A DNA stretch of 10,758 nt from Bacillota bacterium. GTDB taxonomy: Bacteria > Bacillota > Bacilli > Alicyclobacillales > SLC66. The notes beneath the pieces are model-generated. The model saw only the letters and a list, made by a program, of their open reading frames with translations. It was not told where the DNA came from and searched no databases. The position numbers were made by a program, and so were the translations under genes. The stretch is taken from assembly GCA_021820825.1 (NCBI GenBank), contig JAKADD010000053.1, positions 1-10,758 on the forward strand. The letters run 5' to 3'. Shown here piece by piece: positions 7,131-10,758 of this stretch (position 1 is the stretch's first letter; each line of letters begins with the position of its first letter).

Positions 7131-7144
7131 CAGGGGGATTCGAG

Positions 7145-8749
7145 ATGAGAAACGCCGTGTTGAAAACTTTGGTGGCGTTTACAGCGATCGGCGCCCTCGT
7201 ATCGGCGCGGTCGCTTGTTTCCGCTGCTCCTCCAGTGTCCACGGCGTATATGATTCAGAAACTCGCGAATCTGCTGCCAAATTCCGTTCCGAATACCGTT
7301 CGGCCCGATCCCTACTGGGATGTCCTGAAGGCCGGACCGACACTCTGGAACGACATCGCCTATATGCAGGACAACGGCTGGCTAGAAACCAGTTCAACTT
7401 CGGGATCGTACACCTTTGGCGCAGACAGACCGATTAGCCCCCGTGAAGCTGCGATTCTGGTAACGCGGATGTTCAGTTTGCCTGAGCGCGGCGCGAACGC
7501 GTACGATTTTCTTGACAAGATCGGCGCATTCCACGGTGTACAGCAGACATCCGGAGGTTTCACTCCAGGCGGCGCCACCCAGTTTATTCACAATATAGCG
7601 GTGTTCGCGCAGCAGCGCAACTGGCGCATCGCACTCTCGGCAACTGGCAAGGCGGACTTAAAAAATCCTGCGCTGGCGACACAGGCAGGCATGGCGGCGG
7701 GACTTCTCGAAACGTTTTCCCACTTGTCGGTGTGGCCAAAGACCCTGTCCATGAGCGCCCCCTTCTCCGCGCGTTCATGGATCCCTCCCTCAGCGCGCGC
7801 ATGGGTCGGCCTTCGCTCCGTGTTTCCTGGGCAGCCGAGCAGTCGCTACGCTGCGCTTCTCGGTCTCTCCACACCGCAGCCTGACGGCCCCGTGACAGCA
7901 GGACAAGCGGCCCTCTGGATCGCGCGCTGGGCCGAGATCGCGCGCAAGATCAATTTACAAACGAGTGTGTCCCGGAATCCGTATGAATGGGCGAAAACCT
8001 TCTCGCTCTTTTACGGAACGAACGTACAGTCGCCAGCGACGGTCCTGACGGCGGCGGACGTCCAGCGCATTTTAGCCAATCTTGTCGACAGCGCGCGTGG
8101 TTTTCGCATTTTGAGCTCAAACCGGATCAGTTTTTTGGCCCCGCTCGTGACCTTTGGCAAACCGGGCGTCGTTCCTAACTCGCTGTATTCGACGGCCGTC
8201 GCAGTACTGCGCCAGCTGCAGGCGCATACCGGGCGCACGTACACGTGGAGCGACTGGCCGGGGCTTTACAGTGAAGCAGTCGCAATCCAGGACAGCACGC
8301 AGGTAACACTCACACCGAGCGGCGCCCTGTATGCGCGGCGAACGAACGCAAACTTTGGCGCAGGAAGCAGTTTCCAATGGATTTCCAGCAACGGAATGGT
8401 CACGGGAGAATGGAACCAGTCCATGACCGCCATTAACTCTGGCAACCCTCACGCATTGTTTGGTCTGCACTATCCTGTCACGATCCACTCCAACACGTTT
8501 TACGACGGCGCCTCCGCCGAGAAAGGTGCGCAGCCGCAGATCCCCGGCGCACAAATGCTCGTCTACACATCGGACCCTTTTTCACGTACGACGGGCCGGT
8601 ATTTTGGCGTCCTGTTGCATGGCCCCAGCTACCGCGTGCTTTACAAAGGAGACACGATCCTGAAGGTCATGTACGGCCCCAGCTTCATTTCCAAGTCCAT
8701 ATCGCTTTGCACCGATTATCCCGCATGGGCGGCCAATCAGTTAGGCTGA
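7145..8749 (+). CDS. Exported protein with degenerate S-layer-homology-like repeats
   Basis: A 534-residue protein with a typical signal peptide (MRNAVLKTLV onward, hydrophobic to about 25, likely cleavage near VSA-AP at 26-28). Residues 58-110 read like an SLH domain: WDV, an IAYMQDNGW block, F-ADRPISPREAAILVTRMF. Weaker relatives appear at about 119-156 (GGFTPGGATQFIHNIAVF) and 235-266 (LLGLSTPQ, PVTAGQAALWIARWAE). SLH repeats bind pyruvylated secondary wall polymer and tether proteins to the surface; here they are degenerate and the call is by eye. Residues 280-534 match no family I recognise; they contain many Tyr, Trp and Gly residues and a single Cys (522). The start is ATG at 7145, with AGGGGG seven bases upstream. 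An in-frame TTG at 7127 overlaps the preceding stop and is unlikely. It is the last gene of the SGNH operon, so it may carry or organise the same surface polymer that the hydrolases act on. Function unknown. Confidence 0.8.
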   Translation: MRNAVLKTLVAFTAIGALVSARSLVSAAPPVSTAYMIQKLANLLPNSVPNTVRPDPYWDVLKAGPTLWNDIAYMQDNGWLETSSTSGSYTFGADRPISPREAAILVTRMFSLPERGANAYDFLDKIGAFHGVQQTSGGFTPGGATQFIHNIAVFAQQRNWRIALSATGKADLKNPALATQAGMAAGLLETFSHLSVWPKTLSMSAPFSARSWIPPSARAWVGLRSVFPGQPSSRYAALLGLSTPQPDGPVTAGQAALWIARWAEIARKINLQTSVSRNPYEWAKTFSLFYGTNVQSPATVLTAADVQRILANLVDSARGFRILSSNRISFLAPLVTFGKPGVVPNSLYSTAVAVLRQLQAHTGRTYTWSDWPGLYSEAVAIQDSTQVTLTPSGALYARRTNANFGAGSSFQWISSNGMVTGEWNQSMTAINSGNPHALFGLHYPVTIHSNTFYDGASAEKGAQPQIPGAQMLVYTSDPFSRTTGRYFGVLLHGPSYRVLYKGDTILKVMYGPSFISKSISLCTDYPAWAANQLG

Positions 8750-8751
8750 CC

Positions 8752-8775
8752 AACAGGAAACCGGCGCACCCTGTT
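8752..8775 (+). terminator. Short hairpin just after the SLH-like gene
   Basis: AACAGG (8752-8757) pairs with CCTGTT (8770-8775) around a 12-base loop, three bases after the stop. The stem is short and no U-run follows, so termination here would be weak. The larger repeat at 8789-8841 is the better candidate. Confidence 0.25.
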
Positions 8776-8788
8776 CCGTCAAGTTGAT

Positions 8789-8841
8789 CTATACAAAGTG
8801 CGCCTCACGGGAGAGCAGCCCCGGAGGCGCGCATTGTATAG
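8789..8841. repeat. Long imperfect inverted repeat between convergent transcription units
   Basis: CTATACAA (8789-8796) pairs with TTGTATAG (8834-8841). After one A-A mismatch, a further nine pairs form (8798-8806 with 8824-8832, one a G-T wobble). A bulged A follows, and then CGGG/CCCG (8808-8811, 8820-8823) closes an 8-base loop. It lies between the SLH-like gene and the end of leuA, both transcribed toward it, so a bidirectional terminator or transcription barrier is likely. Neither side has a canonical U-tract. Confidence 0.5.
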
Positions 8842-8871
8842 GTATAATAAGGGTATAAGCGACCCCTTCCC

Positions 8872-10473
8872 CTACTTGGCCACTACGGTCGCCTGCCGTC
8901 CACTCGCCATTTCCACCATCGCGTCCGCTTCGGGGCGCTCGCTCAGATCGGCGCGCACAGCCTGATTGCAGGCAGACATAAAGGCGCGCGACACGGCGAT
9001 GATGATATCGCGATCAATGCCGATGCCGCGGTGCTTCTCTCCGTCCACAGAGACAGTGACTATGGCTTCTCCGCTTGCCGTTTCTCCCGATGAGATCGAG
9101 TGCAGTTCCAGATCCTCAAACTCGACTGCCAGCGGCACGGCCTGTTTGAGACAGTGGATAATCGCCTCAATCGGCCCGGAACCCGTTCCGGAAAATGTCT
9201 CTTCGCTGCCGCTGTCATTGTGGCGCACCTTGACCGACGCCATCCTGTCCATCTGGTTGCTCGTAAACACCTGGATGTCAATCAGCGAATACGGATCGAT
9301 ATGCATATCCACGGTTTCTCCGACCAGCGCAATGATGTCGTCGTCCGACACACGTTTGTTTTCGTCTGCCAACTCTTTGAAGCGCGTGAACATGTCGTCC
9401 AACTGTACATCCGACACGCGCACATCGAATTCGCCGATGCGATTCTTTAGCGCATGGCGACCGGAATGCTTGCCAAGGATGATCATATTGCGCGGTACAC
9501 CCAGTCGTTCGGGGTCCATGATCTCGTAAGTGGAGCGATTTTTCAGCAGTCCGTCCTGGTGGATGCCGGCTTCATGCTGAAATGCGTTGCGACCCACAAC
9601 CGCTTTATTGTACGCGATCGGAAAATTCATCAGGCGGCTGACCACTCTTGATGTCTCGTAAATTTCCCCCAACTGTACACCGGTTTCCAGCGCCAGTGTG
9701 GCTTTGCGCGTGTCCAGAGCCATCACCAGTTCTTCAAGCGCACAGTTGCCCGCCCGTTCTCCGATGCCATTGATCGTGACTTCTACCTGACTGGCGCCTG
9801 CCTGAATCGCGGCCAGACTGTTTGCCACAGCCAGACCGAGGTCGTTATGACAGTGTGCGCTGTATTCCACTCGATCGCCGCCGCGCGCCTGCTCGCGAAC
9901 GTTCGCAAACATGCGGCCATATTCCTCGGGGAGCGCATACCCCACCGTGTCCGGGATGTTGATGATGGTTGCGCCCTCTGCAATCGCCGCCTCAACCATC
10001 TGCACCAGAAATTCCATTCCGGTGCGCGTGGCGTCCATGGGCGAAAATTCGATGCGATCCTCAAAGCGTTTCGCATACGCAATCATTTCGCGTGCGAGGT
10101 CAAGCACCTGATCCCGTGACTTTTTCAGTTGAAAGTCCAGATGGATCTGCGATGAGGAAATAAAGAGATGCAGTCTACGGCGCTCGGCCTCTTTGGTGGC
10201 GGCTACGGCAGCGTCGATATCTTCGCGGATCGCGCGCGCAAACCCGCAGATTTCCACGCCGTGAACAGTCTGCGCAATCTGCTGAACAGCGGCAAAGTCC
10301 CCTGGGCTGGAGGCGGGAAAGCCAGGTTCAATGACATCGACGCAAAGGGCTGCAAGGCGCTGCGCGACGCGAATCTTTTCGGTTGGGTACAGGGATGCGC
10401 CCGGCGACTGCTCGCCATCGCGCAGCGTGGTGTCGAAAATAGTTATTTTCCGGTAGTTCGTTGTGCTTTGCAT
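8872..10473 (-). CDS. leuA: 2-Isopropylmalate synthase
   Basis: A full-length 533-residue enzyme that condenses acetyl-CoA with 2-ketoisovalerate in the first committed step of leucine synthesis. The DRE-TIM barrel motif FDTTLRDGEQSPG starts at Phe13, with metal ligand Asp14. HCHNDLG supplies His207 and His209. NGIGERAGNCALEE and FQHEAGIHQDG (His300, His305) complete the catalytic domain, followed by GKHSGR. The C-terminal part from about residue 395, with GTGSGPIEA and DIIIAVSRAF, is the LeuA allosteric domain that binds leucine, so feedback inhibition is expected. I chose ATG at 10473 because GGAGG lies seven bases upstream. A TTG at 10581 would begin inside the T-box terminator. Length is near the norm for the long bacterial LeuA type. 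Transcription is controlled by the T-box leader, so expression should rise when uncharged leucine tRNA accumulates. No other leu gene is visible in the window. Confidence 0.97.
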   Translation of the reverse strand: MQSTTNYRKITIFDTTLRDGEQSPGASLYPTEKIRVAQRLAALCVDVIEPGFPASSPGDFAAVQQIAQTVHGVEICGFARAIREDIDAAVAATKEAERRRLHLFISSSQIHLDFQLKKSRDQVLDLAREMIAYAKRFEDRIEFSPMDATRTGMEFLVQMVEAAIAEGATIINIPDTVGYALPEEYGRMFANVREQARGGDRVEYSAHCHNDLGLAVANSLAAIQAGASQVEVTINGIGERAGNCALEELVMALDTRKATLALETGVQLGEIYETSRVVSRLMNFPIAYNKAVVGRNAFQHEAGIHQDGLLKNRSTYEIMDPERLGVPRNMIILGKHSGRHALKNRIGEFDVRVSDVQLDDMFTRFKELADENKRVSDDDIIALVGETVDMHIDPYSLIDIQVFTSNQMDRMASVKVRHNDSGSEETFSGTGSGPIEAIIHCLKQAVPLAVEFEDLELHSISSGETASGEAIVTVSVDGEKHRGIGIDRDIIIAVSRAFMSACNQAVRADLSERPEADAMVEMASGRQATVVAK

Positions 10474-10555
10474 GCGAGTTCCTCCGCTCCTGTATGTTCT
10501 CTCTTTGACTCGGTCTTCTGTCTGATTCTTTACACCCCTGTCGGCAATCCGCGGG

Positions 10556-10594
10556 ACAGAAATGGCCATCGTCTCTTGCAAGAGACGATGGCCA
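10556..10594 (-). terminator. Rho-independent terminator of the leuA T-box
   Basis: Bases 10563-10594 form a perfect 32-nt palindrome (TGGCCATCGTCTCT at one end, AGAGACGATGGCCA at the other). It folds into a stem of up to 14 bp with a tetraloop, followed on the minus strand by TTTCTGT. Its 5' arm contains the bases that pair with the T-box sequence, so antiterminator and terminator are mutually exclusive. Confidence 0.85.
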
Positions 10595-10758
10595 GCATCG
10601 CGGTACCACTCTTGTTGATCCGGGCGATGCCCAAATCCACTCAGTCGCAGTCAGGGGGTTTCCCTATATGCACACCTTGTAACGGAGGCTGCCGTCGCGG
10701 TGTAGTGCGCTGTCGCGCCTTCCACCGCGCCGCTCCCGGATGAGTTCGGACTCCCATG
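10563..10758 (-). ncRNA. Leucine-specific T-box riboswitch (5' end cut by the window edge)
   Basis: The leuA leader carries the T-box sequence AGAGTGGTACCGCG (10612-10599); its TGGT would pair with a tRNA ACCA end, so the discriminator base is A. Upstream, GAA-CTC-ATCC followed by GGGAGC (10747-10732) matches the usual specifier context. The specifier is then CUC (10744-10742), a leucine codon. Stem II is CGCGGTG/CACCGCG (10729-10723 with 10702-10696), with an inner GCGC-GACA-GCGC. A small ACGG/CCGT stem (10695-10682) fits stem IIA, and GGGC-ATC-GCCC (10632-10622) fits stem III. The antiterminator is CAAGAG/CTCTTG (10614-10609 with 10584-10579) plus CGATG/CATCG (10600-10596 with 10590-10586). 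Most of stem I lies beyond the right edge. Uncharged leucine tRNA should favour read-through into leuA. Confidence 0.92.

Noticed and set aside
8843..8848. Perfect TATAAT on the plus strand near the end of leuA
   Set aside because: There is no plausible -35 at the right distance and no plus-strand gene downstream.
10474..10581. 36-residue N-terminal extension of LeuA
   Set aside because: It would begin inside the T-box terminator stem; the ATG at 10473 has a strong GGAGG and matches the LeuA N-terminus.
10168..10743. Plus-strand frame (191 codons) at the right end
   Set aside because: It is antisense to the leuA 5' end and the T-box leader, both of which are well supported.
1..10758. CRISPR array, tRNA/rRNA genes, insertion sequences, phage or toxin-antitoxin genes
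   Set aside because: No regularly spaced repeats, tRNA cloverleaf, transposase motif or matching small gene pair was found when reading both strands.

Overview
The window looks like chromosome from a moderately GC-rich, Gram-positive Bacillota (Firmicutes). The evidence is a leucine T-box leader in front of leuA, strong purine-rich ribosome binding sites (AAAGGGG, GGAGG, AGGGGG), a LacI/CcpA-type regulator, an acsA-satP acetate module and a secreted protein with S-layer-homology-like repeats. An Alicyclobacillaceae-like host is my guess from general protein character; it is not proven by anything here.

Left part (1-2456): a sugar phosphate isomerase/epimerase gene of the IolE type runs off the left edge on the minus strand. 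It is divergent from a full-length LacI-family repressor gene (445-1470). The regulator converges, with only 11 bp between stops, on an aldo/keto reductase gene of the YghZ (L-glyceraldehyde 3-phosphate reductase) type. Together they resemble the edge of a sugar or polyol catabolic locus. The shared divergent region carries candidate promoters and two imperfect dyads.

Acetate part (2508-5310, minus strand): acsA (acetyl-CoA synthetase) has a recognisable promoter and is followed by satP (acetate/succinate-proton symporter, GPR1/FUN34/YaaH family). The two would take up and activate acetate. Hairpins lie at and after the satP end.

Cell-surface part (5357-8749, plus strand): two tandem paralogous SGNH hydrolases, each with an N-terminal membrane/signal segment, are followed by a large exported protein with degenerate SLH-like repeats and an unassigned C-terminal region. 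Close spacing suggests one operon, although a hairpin and promoter-like dyad sits between the two SGNH genes. This is the least explained part of the window.

Right part (8789-10758, minus strand): leuA (2-isopropylmalate synthase) sits under a T-box riboswitch. Specifier CUC, stem II, stem III, the T-box sequence, the antiterminator and a 32-nt palindromic terminator can all be read; stem I runs off the right edge. A large imperfect inverted repeat lies between the convergent surface operon and leuA. I see no tRNA, rRNA, CRISPR array, insertion sequence or phage gene, and no gene-free stretch over 300 bp.
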